64,000 bases of DNA, taken from Burkholderiales bacterium (GTDB lineage: Bacteria > Pseudomonadota > Gammaproteobacteria > Burkholderiales > Burkholderiaceae_C). Both the position numbers and the translations under genes were made by a program. The notes beneath the pieces were generated by a model. It saw only the letters and a list, made by a program, of their open reading frames with translations, was not told the DNA's origin and made no database searches. The DNA lies in the NCBI GenBank assembly GCA_003963005.1, contig RXJW01000034.1, positions 46,123 through 110,122 on the forward strand, read 5' to 3'. This document shows positions 16,076 to 23,995 of the stretch, in pieces. Each line of letters opens with the position of its first letter. The stretch's first letter is position 1.

Positions 16076-17289
16076 AGCGGGGACAGAAGGGGCTGCGCCA
16101 GGCGCACGGGAATGACGTCCAGCCGGACCTTGAGCAGGGTGACGTCTTCGCCCCCCTGGGCACTGCTGAACCAGGCGGCGGTGCCCGGGCCTTTGTAGAG
16201 GCGGAACTCGAAGCCCAGGTCAGGCGCCGGATCACCCGGCCGCGGCTGCATCTGGAACGCCAGGCCCCGCACTTCGGAGCGGGCGCTGTCGATCAGGAAG
16301 GCCATCGCGTTGACGATGGTCTGGTCCCCCAGGATGTCCATGAAGTACGGGTTGCCCTGGCGCCCGATTTCTTCGCTCGGCTCCTTGGGCAGCACCATGG
16401 GCTCGCGCAGCTTCACGGCCGACGGCGTGCTGACGCCGGCGCGGAAATCGTGGCGGTCGCCGCGGTCGAGGTAGCTGAGCTGGGCGCCGCGCAGGTTGAA
16501 GGCGGTCTGCTGCGGATCGCTGCTGGCCTCGGTCAGGTCGACGAGCAGCGCGCCGCGCGTGCCGATGACCTCGACCTGCGAGCCCTTGAACACGGCGGCC
16601 GAGTTCTCCTCGATGCCCAGGCCGTGCTTGAAGCCCAGCGCGCGCATCGCGGGCAGCAGGCGGCCGATGCGACCGCGCTTCAGGAAATGCTGGTCGATGA
16701 AGACCTCGGGTTCGATGAAGCCGAGGCCGCGGTCGAACTCCTGGCCCTCGCGCCACTGGCCTTTCAGGATCAGGTGATTGCCCGGCGGGTCGCGGAACAT
16801 CATGCGGCTCATGATGGCCGCGCCGGCGCTGGAGCCGGCGACGACACCGCCACGATCCACGACGCTGCGGATGGCCTTGAGCATCTCGGTGGGCTGGCCG
16901 GCGGGCTGCAGGGTGTCGACGATGTACTCCTGCGCGCCGCCGGAGAAGAACACGCCGCGCGAGCTGCGCACCTTCTCCAGCAGGACCGGGTCGCGCAGAT
17001 TGGCCTGCAGATCCACGCCGGCCAGGCGCGGTGCCACGGGGATGGCCTCGGCCTGCGCGCCGCGGCGGTTGAGCGCCGACACGATGAAGGCGGCGCTGCG
17101 CTCGGGGTTGCCGGCGGCCGTCGCGAAGACGGCGATGCGCGCACCCGCGCCACCGGCCTCGTCCACGATGCGCTGCCAGACGGCGTCGTTGTCCGCGCGC
17201 AGGGCGCCACCGATGACGATGGCCGTGCCCGCGTGGGCACTCGCGGCCCAGCACAGCGCACTCAACAGCAGGGTTTGGAGACGTCTCAT
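16072..17289 (-). CDS. Secreted cyanophycinase
   Basis: 405 residues. There is a signal peptide (MRRLQTLLLSALCWAASAHA) and then a peptidase S51 domain. Nucleophile Ser154 lies in AGSSAG, His201 in IDQHFLKRGRIGR, and Glu227/228 in GLGIEEN. Asp199, Gln200, Arg205, Arg207, Arg210 and Gln120 stand where Synechocystis CphB is reported to bind the Asp-Arg side chains, at the same spacing. It should release beta-Asp-Arg dipeptides from cyanophycin outside the cytoplasm. About 130 extra C-terminal residues have no assigned role. It is the first gene of the six-gene minus-strand operon. Confidence 0.88.
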   Translation of the reverse strand: MRRLQTLLLSALCWAASAHAGTAIVIGGALRADNDAVWQRIVDEAGGAGARIAVFATAAGNPERSAAFIVSALNRRGAQAEAIPVAPRLAGVDLQANLRDPVLLEKVRSSRGVFFSGGAQEYIVDTLQPAGQPTEMLKAIRSVVDRGGVVAGSSAGAAIMSRMMFRDPPGNHLILKGQWREGQEFDRGLGFIEPEVFIDQHFLKRGRIGRLLPAMRALGFKHGLGIEENSAAVFKGSQVEVIGTRGALLVDLTEASSDPQQTAFNLRGAQLSYLDRGDRHDFRAGVSTPSAVKLREPMVLPKEPSEEIGRQGNPYFMDILGDQTIVNAMAFLIDSARSEVRGLAFQMQPRPGDPAPDLGFEFRLYKGPGTAAWFSSAQGGEDVTLLKVRLDVIPVRLAQPLLSPL

Positions 17290-17364
17290 GCAGCCATCTT
17301 GTCAGCGCAATCGCAGCCGAACCAGCGGGTAGAGCCTCAAAGCGGTGCGTCATGCACCGGCAAC

Positions 17365-17390
17365 GCAATTGCATGTCGCATCGGCGCAAG
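17365..17390 (-). promoter_or_regulatory. Operator-like motif, probable ArgR (AraC-type) site 2
   Basis: Second copy of GCAA-N2-GCATGTCGC-N6-GCAAG, in the 250-bp gap between the divergent cyanophycinase operon and the TonB-dependent receptor gene. TGTCGC is at 17374-17379 and AA at 17388-17389. An additional GTCGC occurs at 17394-17398. From here one regulator could act on both directions. The motif is written in plus-strand orientation, as for the copy at 9408-9433. Confidence 0.65.
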
Positions 17391-17539
17391 GGGGTCGCCG
17401 CAGGCTTGCGGCGAAGCGACGCGCACTTGCCCAGAAGCGACCGGGGCGCCGAAACCCCATAGGCAAGTCAACGCACCCCTCCCTAACCTGAATGGCATCC
17501 GATCCCAACCGCCTTCCACTCAACAACACCGAGGCCTTC

Positions 17540-20305
17540 ATGACCCGCTCCTTCACCCGGCACCCGCTCGCCCATGCCGCGCTGCTGTGCGCCATCACCC
17601 TGACTGCCCAGGCCCAGGAACAGAAGCTCGAACGCGTCGAGATCACCGGCTCCAGCATCAAGCGCGTGGACGGCGAGACCGCGCTGCCGGTGGACGTGAT
17701 CAAGCGCCAGGACATCGACAAGCTGGGCGTCACGACCGCGGCTGAGCTGCTGCAGAAGCTCACCTCCAACGTCGGTGGCCTGACCGACGGTGCCTCCATC
17801 AGCGACCAGAGCGGTGGCCAGCGCGGCTTCAACGGCGCCAACCTGCGCGGCCTCGGCGTGTCCAGCACGCTCGTGCTGCTCAACGGTCGCCGCCTGGCCA
17901 ATTTCGCGAGCCCCGGCGACGACGCCGGCGTGGACCTGAACAGCATCCCGTCCGGCGCGATCCAGCGCGTGGAAGTGCTGAAGGACGGCGCCTCGGCCAT
18001 CTACGGCACGGATGCGATGGGCGGGGTGATCAACTTCATCACCCGCAAGGACTACCAGGGCGCCGACATCAACGTCTACGGCCTCAAGACCGACGAAGGC
18101 GGTGGCGGCAAGACGACCTTCACCCTCGGCGGTGGCGTGGGCGACCTGCGCAAGGACCGCTTCAACGTCTTCGCGACGCTGGACGTGCAGAAGCTCGACG
18201 CACTGGACGCCTCCCAGCGCAAGTTCATCCGCGAATACAGCCTGCCGACCAGCCTGCCGCCGCAGGCCTCGAGCAATGCCTTCCCGGCCAACATCGACCT
18301 GACCAGCGCGCAGCTGACGGCTCTGAACAATTTCGTGCGCGCCAACCCCAGCACCGCGCTCAAGGGCACCAATGCCGATGGCACCTGGAACCCGGGCGGC
18401 CCGAACTCGGGTTCGCGCCGCGTCAACTTCGGCAAGGCCAGCTGCACCGGCGCGCCCAACCCGAACTTCATCGACGGCACGAGCCTGGGTGGCCGTGAGG
18501 GTTGTTCGTACGACTACGTGGCCGGTTCCCAGATCTACCCGAAGGCCGACAAGCAAAGCCTGCTGGCGCGCGGCACGGCACAGATCGACGACGACAACCA
18601 GGTCTTCGCCGAGGTGATGCTGGCCAAGGCCCGCACCGACTACGCCGCCTCGCCGGCCACGGCACGCTTTCGCACGAGCAACGGCATCACGCTGCCCAAG
18701 TCGCTGCAGGACGTGACGGGTATCACCGGCCCGGTGGACTTCCGCTTCCGCCTGGAAGACGCCGGCCAGCGCACGAGCCGTGTGCAAAGCGATGCGACCC
18801 GCCTGGTGCTCGGCGCCACCGGCAGCGTGGCCGGCTGGGACTACGACACCGCCCTCAGCCAGGCCACCAACAAGGCGACCGACACCGACCTGTCCGGCTG
18901 GGTGTCCTTGAGCGCGCTGACTGCCGGCCTGAAGGCGGGCGCCTACAACCCGTTCGTCAAGCCCTCCGATCGGTCGGCCGGCCAGGCCTTCATGAACTCC
19001 ATCCGCCTGGACGGCGCCGCGCGTGTCGCCAAGGGCACCTCCACGAGCGTGGACGGCAAGCTCACCCGGGCCCTGACCGAACTGGCCGGCGGCGACCTGA
19101 TGCTGGCCCTGGGCGCCGAGTTCCGCAAGGAAAAGACCGAGTTCAGCGCGACGGACGTGCTCAAGAGCAATGACGTCAATGGTGACCGCTCCAGCTCTGG
19201 CGAGCTGCTGGCCGACACCAGCCACACGCGCAACGTGGCGGGCGTGTTCGCCGAACTGAGCGCGCCGATCACCCGCGAGCTGGAAGCGCAGTTCGCGCTG
19301 CGCCATGACCAGTACGGCGGCGTGTACGACGCGGCCACCCAGAAGACCTCGCCCGACCTCAACACCACCAACCCCAAGGTGGGCGTGAGCTGGCGGCCGA
19401 CCAAGCAGCTGCTGGCGCGTGCGTCCTACGGCACGGGCTTCCGCGCGCCGACGGTGTCGGAGATGTTCCTGCCGCTGCGCTCGGGCATCACCGCCAGCTT
19501 CGTGCGTGATCCGGTGAGCGGCGAAGTGGGCCAGCTCAACATCGACCGCTACTCCAACCCGGACCTGAAGCCGGAGAAGTCCAAGCAGGCGAGCCTGGGC
19601 GTGGTGTTCGAGCCGACGCGCGGCCTGTTCGGCAGCATCGACTACTGGAGCATCCGCAAGTCCGACATCATTTCGCAAATCGGCGAGGAAACCATCTTCA
19701 CCACGCCGGCGCTCTACAACGACCCCAAGGTCGTGGCGCGCGATGGCGATGGCTTCGTGGACTTCATCACCGTCAAGAAGGAGAACCGCGGCAAGCTGAA
19801 CACCTCGGGCTTCGACCTGTCCTTCAACTGGCGCGGTGAGGCGACCGCCTACGGCACCTTCGGCGCCGGACTGAACGGCACGCTGATCACCGAATACAAG
19901 TTCGCGACCGATCCGCGCTCGCCGCTGGTGGATGGCCTGGGCAAGTTCAAGGACGACAAGGCCGTGCAGCGCTGGCGCCACAAGCTGAATGTGGACTGGG
20001 ACTACGGCCCGGTGAGCGTGACGGTGACCAACACCTACCTGTCCAGCTACCGTGACCAGAACGTGGACGGTCTGGCCGCTCCGGCCTACAACAACCGCGA
20101 CGTCAAGGCCTACTCGCTGTGGGACCTGACGGCCAGCTACAAGATCACGTCGGACCTGCGCCTGCGCGGCGGCATCCTGAACGCGGCCAACACCGCGCCG
20201 CCGTTCACCAACCAGTCGCGCTACTTCCAGGTCACCTGGGATCCGACCTACGGCGACCCGCGCGGCCGCAGCTTCTTCCTCAGCCTGAGCTACAAGCTGC
20301 AGTGA
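17540..20305 (+). CDS. TonB-dependent outer membrane receptor
   Basis: 921 residues. Signal peptide MTRSFTRHPLAHAALLCAIT to about residue 25 is followed directly by the plug (QKLERVEITGSSIKRVDGET, LLNGRRLANF, RVEVLKDGASAIYGTDAMGG), with no N-terminal signalling domain. A 22-strand-type barrel follows, ending in GRSFFLSLSYKLQ. Loops contain two Cys pairs (GKASCTGAP, REGCSYDY). It is divergent from the cyanophycinase operon across a shared regulatory gap. The likely ligand is therefore cyanophycin or its dipeptides; this is context inference. ATG 17540 gives the signal peptide; an earlier in-frame ATG adds 16 unconvincing residues. Confidence 0.88.
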   Translation: MTRSFTRHPLAHAALLCAITLTAQAQEQKLERVEITGSSIKRVDGETALPVDVIKRQDIDKLGVTTAAELLQKLTSNVGGLTDGASISDQSGGQRGFNGANLRGLGVSSTLVLLNGRRLANFASPGDDAGVDLNSIPSGAIQRVEVLKDGASAIYGTDAMGGVINFITRKDYQGADINVYGLKTDEGGGGKTTFTLGGGVGDLRKDRFNVFATLDVQKLDALDASQRKFIREYSLPTSLPPQASSNAFPANIDLTSAQLTALNNFVRANPSTALKGTNADGTWNPGGPNSGSRRVNFGKASCTGAPNPNFIDGTSLGGREGCSYDYVAGSQIYPKADKQSLLARGTAQIDDDNQVFAEVMLAKARTDYAASPATARFRTSNGITLPKSLQDVTGITGPVDFRFRLEDAGQRTSRVQSDATRLVLGATGSVAGWDYDTALSQATNKATDTDLSGWVSLSALTAGLKAGAYNPFVKPSDRSAGQAFMNSIRLDGAARVAKGTSTSVDGKLTRALTELAGGDLMLALGAEFRKEKTEFSATDVLKSNDVNGDRSSSGELLADTSHTRNVAGVFAELSAPITRELEAQFALRHDQYGGVYDAATQKTSPDLNTTNPKVGVSWRPTKQLLARASYGTGFRAPTVSEMFLPLRSGITASFVRDPVSGEVGQLNIDRYSNPDLKPEKSKQASLGVVFEPTRGLFGSIDYWSIRKSDIISQIGEETIFTTPALYNDPKVVARDGDGFVDFITVKKENRGKLNTSGFDLSFNWRGEATAYGTFGAGLNGTLITEYKFATDPRSPLVDGLGKFKDDKAVQRWRHKLNVDWDYGPVSVTVTNTYLSSYRDQNVDGLAAPAYNNRDVKAYSLWDLTASYKITSDLRLRGGILNAANTAPPFTNQSRYFQVTWDPTYGDPRGRSFFLSLSYKLQ

Positions 20306-20346
20306 CCCGCACCTGACGCGGTGTGCTGGAAACAGCACGCAACTTT

Positions 20347-20378
20347 GCGCCCCGCCCGGTGACACCGGCGCGGGGCGC
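20347..20378 (+). terminator. Strong hairpin after the TonB receptor gene
   Basis: A two-tier inverted repeat: outer arms GCGCCCCGC / GCGGGGCGC enclose inner arms CCGGTG / CACCGG. It starts about 40 bp after the receptor stop. Only a short T run (CTTT) follows, so it may need Rho or serve as a 3' stabilising hairpin. Confidence 0.6.
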
Positions 20379-20436
20379 GTTGCTTTCGCATACATCGCGT
20401 CCGGGCGGCCTCGGGCGTGGCTTGCAGACTGTCGAC

Positions 20437-20820
20437 ATGCCCCTGCAGATCGACGACACCCCCGCCCTCCTGACACCGGCCCAGACCCTGACCGGCTGGC
20501 GCCGCGAGTTCTGCATCGAACTGCTCGGCGACGGCCAGGCGCGGGTGTTCCTGAGGGCGGTCGAGACGGCGTCGATGAAGGCGACCGAGTTGCAGCGGGC
20601 CGTGCTGTTCCATCGCGTCGGTGCGGGCTTCGGCGACCTGGCCGGCTGCGTGGCCGCCGTGCGTGAACCCCTGGAGGCCCTGGCCCGCAGCGCGGTGCGC
20701 CAGACCCCGAGCCGGGACAACCTCTTCGCCGCCGTCACCTACGACCGCGCCGCCTGGGACCGCGCCGCCGCGCGCATCGACGACTGGCAGCGCCGGCCGC
20801 ACCCCGTGCCGACGCGTTAG
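20437..20820 (+). CDS. Small hypothetical protein
   Basis: 127 residues, soluble. An N-terminal beta-rich half (TLTGWRREFCIELLGDGQARVFL) is followed by helices (ATELQRAVLFHRVGAGFGDL, DRAAWDRAAARIDDWQ). Family not recognised. Its TAG stop overlaps the TAA stop of the convergent histidine kinase gene. The start at 20437 is chosen because the upstream in-frame extension reads through the terminator hairpin. Composition is like its neighbours. Confidence 0.55.
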   Translation: MPLQIDDTPALLTPAQTLTGWRREFCIELLGDGQARVFLRAVETASMKATELQRAVLFHRVGAGFGDLAGCVAAVREPLEALARSAVRQTPSRDNLFAAVTYDRAAWDRAAARIDDWQRRPHPVPTR

Positions 20821-22130
20821 GGCGCCGGCCAGGCGATTTCGACGCGCAGGCCCCCCAGCGGCGCGTCCGACAGGCGCACCGAGGCGCCTTGCCGGCGGGC
20901 CGCCGCCTGCACGATGGCCAGGCCCAGCCCGCTGCCTTCCACGCGCGTGTCCTCGCCGCGCTGGAAGCGGTCGAACACGCGGTCGCGCTGTTCGGGCGCG
21001 ATGCCCGGGCCGTCGTCGTCCACGCGCAGCAGCGGCGCACCGCGCGGGCCGCGCAAGGCGCTGACCTCCACCCGCCGGGCGCCGTACTTCACGGCGTTGT
21101 CGATCAGGTTGCGCAAGGCACCGCGCAGCGCCTGGGGGTCGCCCGCCAGCGGCAGCGGGTCGGGGGCGGTCAGCGACAGCAACACCTGCGCGCGGTCGGC
21201 CAGGGGCTGGACGTCGGCCAGGGCCTGTCGCGCCAGCTCCGCGAGGTCCAAGGGCTGGTCGGCGGTGGCGGCACCCGGCTCGGCACGGGCCAAGGCGAGC
21301 AGTTGTTCGACGAGCCGCACCGCGCGGTCGATGCCGCTGCGCAGGCGTTCGATCGCCTCGTCCTGCTGCGGGCCGGGCGCCGAATCCCGCAGCAGGCCGA
21401 GTTGCAGCTTCAGCGCGGTGAGGGGCGTGCGCAGTTCGTGCGCGGCATCGGCCACGAAACTGCGCTGCGTGTCGAAGGCCGTGGACAGCCGGGCGAGCAG
21501 GCCGTTGAACGCCTCCACCAGCGGCGCGATCTCACCGGGCAGGCCGTCGGTCGGCAGCGCATGCAGCGCGTTGGCGCCCCCCGACTGGGCGGCCTGCACG
21601 ACGCGCTCCAGCGGCGCCAGGGACAGGCCGATGAGCCACCACACCGCGGCCGCCACCAGGGGCAGGGCGACGGCCACCGGCACGATGCTGCGCAGGGCGG
21701 CCAGGGCCGCGAGCTTCTGGCGCACGGCCAGCGGCTGGGCCACCTGCACCACCCGCAGCGGCGTGGCGGCGCTGTACACGCGCCAGCTCTGGCTGCCCAG
21801 GCGCAGGTCCGAGTAGCCGAGCACCGCGCGCGCCGGCAGCGGCTCGGTCATGCCCTGGGGGCGGCTGGAGTACAGCTCCAGGCCCTGGAGCGACCAGATC
21901 TGCACGACGTAGTCGAAGCTCGGGTCGGTGAGGGCCGCGGCTTCGTCGCCGGCCACGCGCCCCTGGTCGCGCAGCGAGAGCGCCGTCTGGCGGAGCTGGT
22001 AGTCGAACAGCGCATCGGCTTCGGCGCGCACGCTGAGGTAGGTCGCTCCGCCGACCGCCAACGCCGTGATGGCGCCGAGCACCGCCAGCAGCGCGAACAG
22101 CCGGCCCCGCAGCGTGTGCAGCAGCCTCAT
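20817..22130 (-). CDS. Sensor histidine kinase, QseC-like
   Basis: 437 residues. TM1 (~9-31), a periplasmic sensor with the 2CSK_N/QseC-type start DYQLRQTALSLRDQ, and TM2 (~148-170) are followed by HAMP. HisKA has His231 in DAAHELRTPL. The ATPase domain carries N (LRNLIDNAVKYG), G1 (VDDDGPGIAPE) and G2 (EGSGLGLAIV) boxes. Phosphate goes to the response regulator encoded just upstream, whose stop overlaps this start by 4 bp. The signal sensed is unknown; QseC-like sensors often respond to metals or cationic compounds. Confidence 0.9.
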   Translation of the reverse strand: MRLLHTLRGRLFALLAVLGAITALAVGGATYLSVRAEADALFDYQLRQTALSLRDQGRVAGDEAAALTDPSFDYVVQIWSLQGLELYSSRPQGMTEPLPARAVLGYSDLRLGSQSWRVYSAATPLRVVQVAQPLAVRQKLAALAALRSIVPVAVALPLVAAAVWWLIGLSLAPLERVVQAAQSGGANALHALPTDGLPGEIAPLVEAFNGLLARLSTAFDTQRSFVADAAHELRTPLTALKLQLGLLRDSAPGPQQDEAIERLRSGIDRAVRLVEQLLALARAEPGAATADQPLDLAELARQALADVQPLADRAQVLLSLTAPDPLPLAGDPQALRGALRNLIDNAVKYGARRVEVSALRGPRGAPLLRVDDDGPGIAPEQRDRVFDRFQRGEDTRVEGSGLGLAIVQAAARRQGASVRLSDAPLGGLRVEIAWPAP

Positions 22131-22795
22131 GACTTCTCGGGCCCGGCGTAGTAGCCCAGGCCCCGCACCGTGTGCAGCAGATCGGCGCCGAGCTTCTTGC
22201 GCAGCTGGTGCATGTAGACGCTGATGGCGTTGCTCTCCAGCTCTTCGCCCCAGCCGTACAACCGGTCTTCGAGCTGGGCGCGCGAGACGATGGCGCCCGG
22301 CCGCTCCAGCAAGGCCTCGAGCAGCGCAAACTCGCGGGCGGACAGCAGGATGGGCCGGCCGGCGCGCGTCACCTCGCGGGTGGCCGGGTCCAGGCGCAGG
22401 TCGGCCACGCTCAGCGCGGTGTCGGGGCGGCCGCCGGTGCGGCGGGTGACGGCCCGCAGCCGGGCGAGCAGTTCGTCCAGCTCGAAGGGCTTCACGAGGT
22501 AGTCGTCGGCGCCGGCGTCCAGGCCGGCCACCTTGTCGGGCAGCGCGTCCCGCGCGGTCAGCACGATGACAGGCGTGGTGTCACCCCGGGCGCGCAGGGC
22601 CTTCAGCACGTCCAGGCCAGGGCGGCGGGGCAGGCCGAGATCCAGCAGCACGGCGTCGAAGCGCTCGGCACTCGCGAGCACGGCGTCGGCCGCCTGGCCA
22701 TCGCGCACCCAGTCCGCCGCGAAGCCCTGGCGGCGCAGCGCCTCGCGCAGGCTCTCGCCGATCATCGGGTCGTCTTCCACTAGCAGCAGTCGCAT
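22127..22795 (-). CDS. OmpR/PhoB-family response regulator, QseB-like
   Basis: 222 residues. The receiver domain has acidic pocket EDD (7-9), phospho-Asp52 in LLDLGLP and Lys in YLVKPFE. It is linked to a C-terminal winged helix (LLSAREFALLEALLERPG, AQLEDRLYGWGEELESNAIS, VYMHQLRKKLG). It controls transcription when phosphorylated by the coupled kinase. ATG 22795 gives MRLLLVEDDPMIGES, the standard start. Targets are not identifiable here. Confidence 0.92.
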   Translation of the reverse strand: MRLLLVEDDPMIGESLREALRRQGFAADWVRDGQAADAVLASAERFDAVLLDLGLPRRPGLDVLKALRARGDTTPVIVLTARDALPDKVAGLDAGADDYLVKPFELDELLARLRAVTRRTGGRPDTALSVADLRLDPATREVTRAGRPILLSAREFALLEALLERPGAIVSRAQLEDRLYGWGEELESNAISVYMHQLRKKLGADLLHTVRGLGYYAGPEKS

Positions 22796-22877
22796 GAGGC
22801 CGCAAGCGTAACGCGGTGGACGGGCGGCTGCCGCCTGGCGTTAGGCTTCAGCGTCCGCCCACCCATCGCCGCGCGTC

Positions 22878-23285
22878 ATGACACCGTCCGCCCCAGCCGC
22901 TGCCCTGATCGATGAACGCATCGCCACCCTGGGCGGCTGGCGGGGCGACACGCTCGCCGCACTGCGGGCCGTCATCCTCGCCGCCGATCCCGGCATCGTC
23001 GAGGAGTGGAAGTGGAGCAACCCGGTCTGGTCCTGCGAGGGCATCCTCTGTACCGGCGAGGCCTACAAGAGCGCCGTCAAGATGACGTTCCCGAAGGGGG
23101 CGTCGCTGCCCGATCCGGCCGGGCTCTTCAACGCGAGCCTGGAGGGCCAGGTCCGCCGGGCCATCGACTTCCGTGAGGGTGACGCCGTGCAGGCGGCCGC
23201 GCTGACGGCGCTGATCCAGGCGGCGGTGGCGGCCAACCGGGCCGCGAAGACGTCCGCGGCCACCGCCCGGCGGCGCACGCGCTGA
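22878..23285 (+). CDS. DUF1801 (YdhG-like) protein
   Basis: 135 residues, cytoplasmic. The core fits the DUF1801 family: LAALRAVILAADPGIVEEWKWSNPVW, then the KSAVKMTFPKGASLPDP strand and a basic tail (TSAATARRRTR). Bacterial relatives resemble archaeal/eukaryal frataxin-like folds but have no settled function. It stands alone, divergent from the response regulator and convergent with the HD-domain gene. Confidence 0.75.
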   Translation: MTPSAPAAALIDERIATLGGWRGDTLAALRAVILAADPGIVEEWKWSNPVWSCEGILCTGEAYKSAVKMTFPKGASLPDPAGLFNASLEGQVRRAIDFREGDAVQAAALTALIQAAVAANRAAKTSAATARRRTR

Positions 23286-23311
23286 GGGCGCGACCCGTGA
23301 TCAGTGCCTCC

Positions 23312-23896
23312 TCAGGGCCGGGCCTGCATCGCCGCCTTGTAGATCGATTGCCGCGGCTGGGCCATCAGCCGCCGCAGCATCGGCTCGAAGACCTCCAGCG
23401 GCAGCACGTCAGCCGCCGGGTCGAAGGCCGGGTTGTCATAGAGCGCGACGAACTCCGCCGTCTGCTCGAAGTGCGGGTGGCCCCGCAGCGGCTCCCGCAT
23501 GTCGCGGTCCAGGCCGATGTGGTGGAAGAAGTTGTAGCCCTGGAAGATGGCGTGGTGCTGCACCATCCAGTGGTTGGCCTCGCTGACGAACGGCTTGAGG
23601 ATGGCGGCCGCGATGTCCGGGTGGTTGTAGGACCCCAGCGTGTCGCCGATGTCGTGCAGCAGCGCGCAGCAGACGTACTCCTCGTCGCGCCCGTCGCGGT
23701 AGGCGAGGGTGGCGGTCTGCAGGCCATGCGTGAGCCGGTCCACCGGGAAGCCGCCGAAGTCGCCGTCGAGCAGGCGCAGGTGAGCCAGCACCCGGTCGGG
23801 CAGCTGGCGGGCCATCTTCATCGCTTCGGGCACGATCAGCGCCCAGTCTTCCCGGGTGCTTTGGTCCATGCGGGTGAAGCTCGCGCGGGCATTCAT
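23312..23896 (-). CDS. HD-domain protein, possible di-iron oxygenase
   Basis: 194 residues from ATG 23896, preceded by GAGGAG. Metal-ligand candidates are in order: His in RLTHGLQTAT, His-Asp in CALLHDIGDTLGSYNH, His residues in SEANHWMVQHHAIFQGY, and a late Asp in VALYDNPAFD. This H...HD...H...H...D set is that of HD-domain mixed-valent di-iron oxygenases such as PhnZ and inositol oxygenase as well as of HD phosphohydrolases. The sequence is more like the former by eye. No phosphonate or inositol genes are adjacent, so the substrate is open. Confidence 0.7.
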   Translation of the reverse strand: MNARASFTRMDQSTREDWALIVPEAMKMARQLPDRVLAHLRLLDGDFGGFPVDRLTHGLQTATLAYRDGRDEEYVCCALLHDIGDTLGSYNHPDIAAAILKPFVSEANHWMVQHHAIFQGYNFFHHIGLDRDMREPLRGHPHFEQTAEFVALYDNPAFDPAADVLPLEVFEPMLRRLMAQPRQSIYKAAMQARP

Positions 23897-23995
23897 GCGT
23901 GTCTCCTCGTCTTGTGAAGGCGATTCTGCGCGGTGTGTCGGGGACACGGCTGTCACCTGCGGTACCTGCGCCCGCGTCCGGGCAGGCGGGGTCGT

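Noticed and set aside
17483..20476. A 997-codon open frame antisense to the TonB receptor gene
   Set aside because: It mirrors the high-GC codon pattern of the receptor gene, is full of Val/Ala/Gly/Arg with no domain pattern, and the plus strand has a clear signal peptide and barrel.
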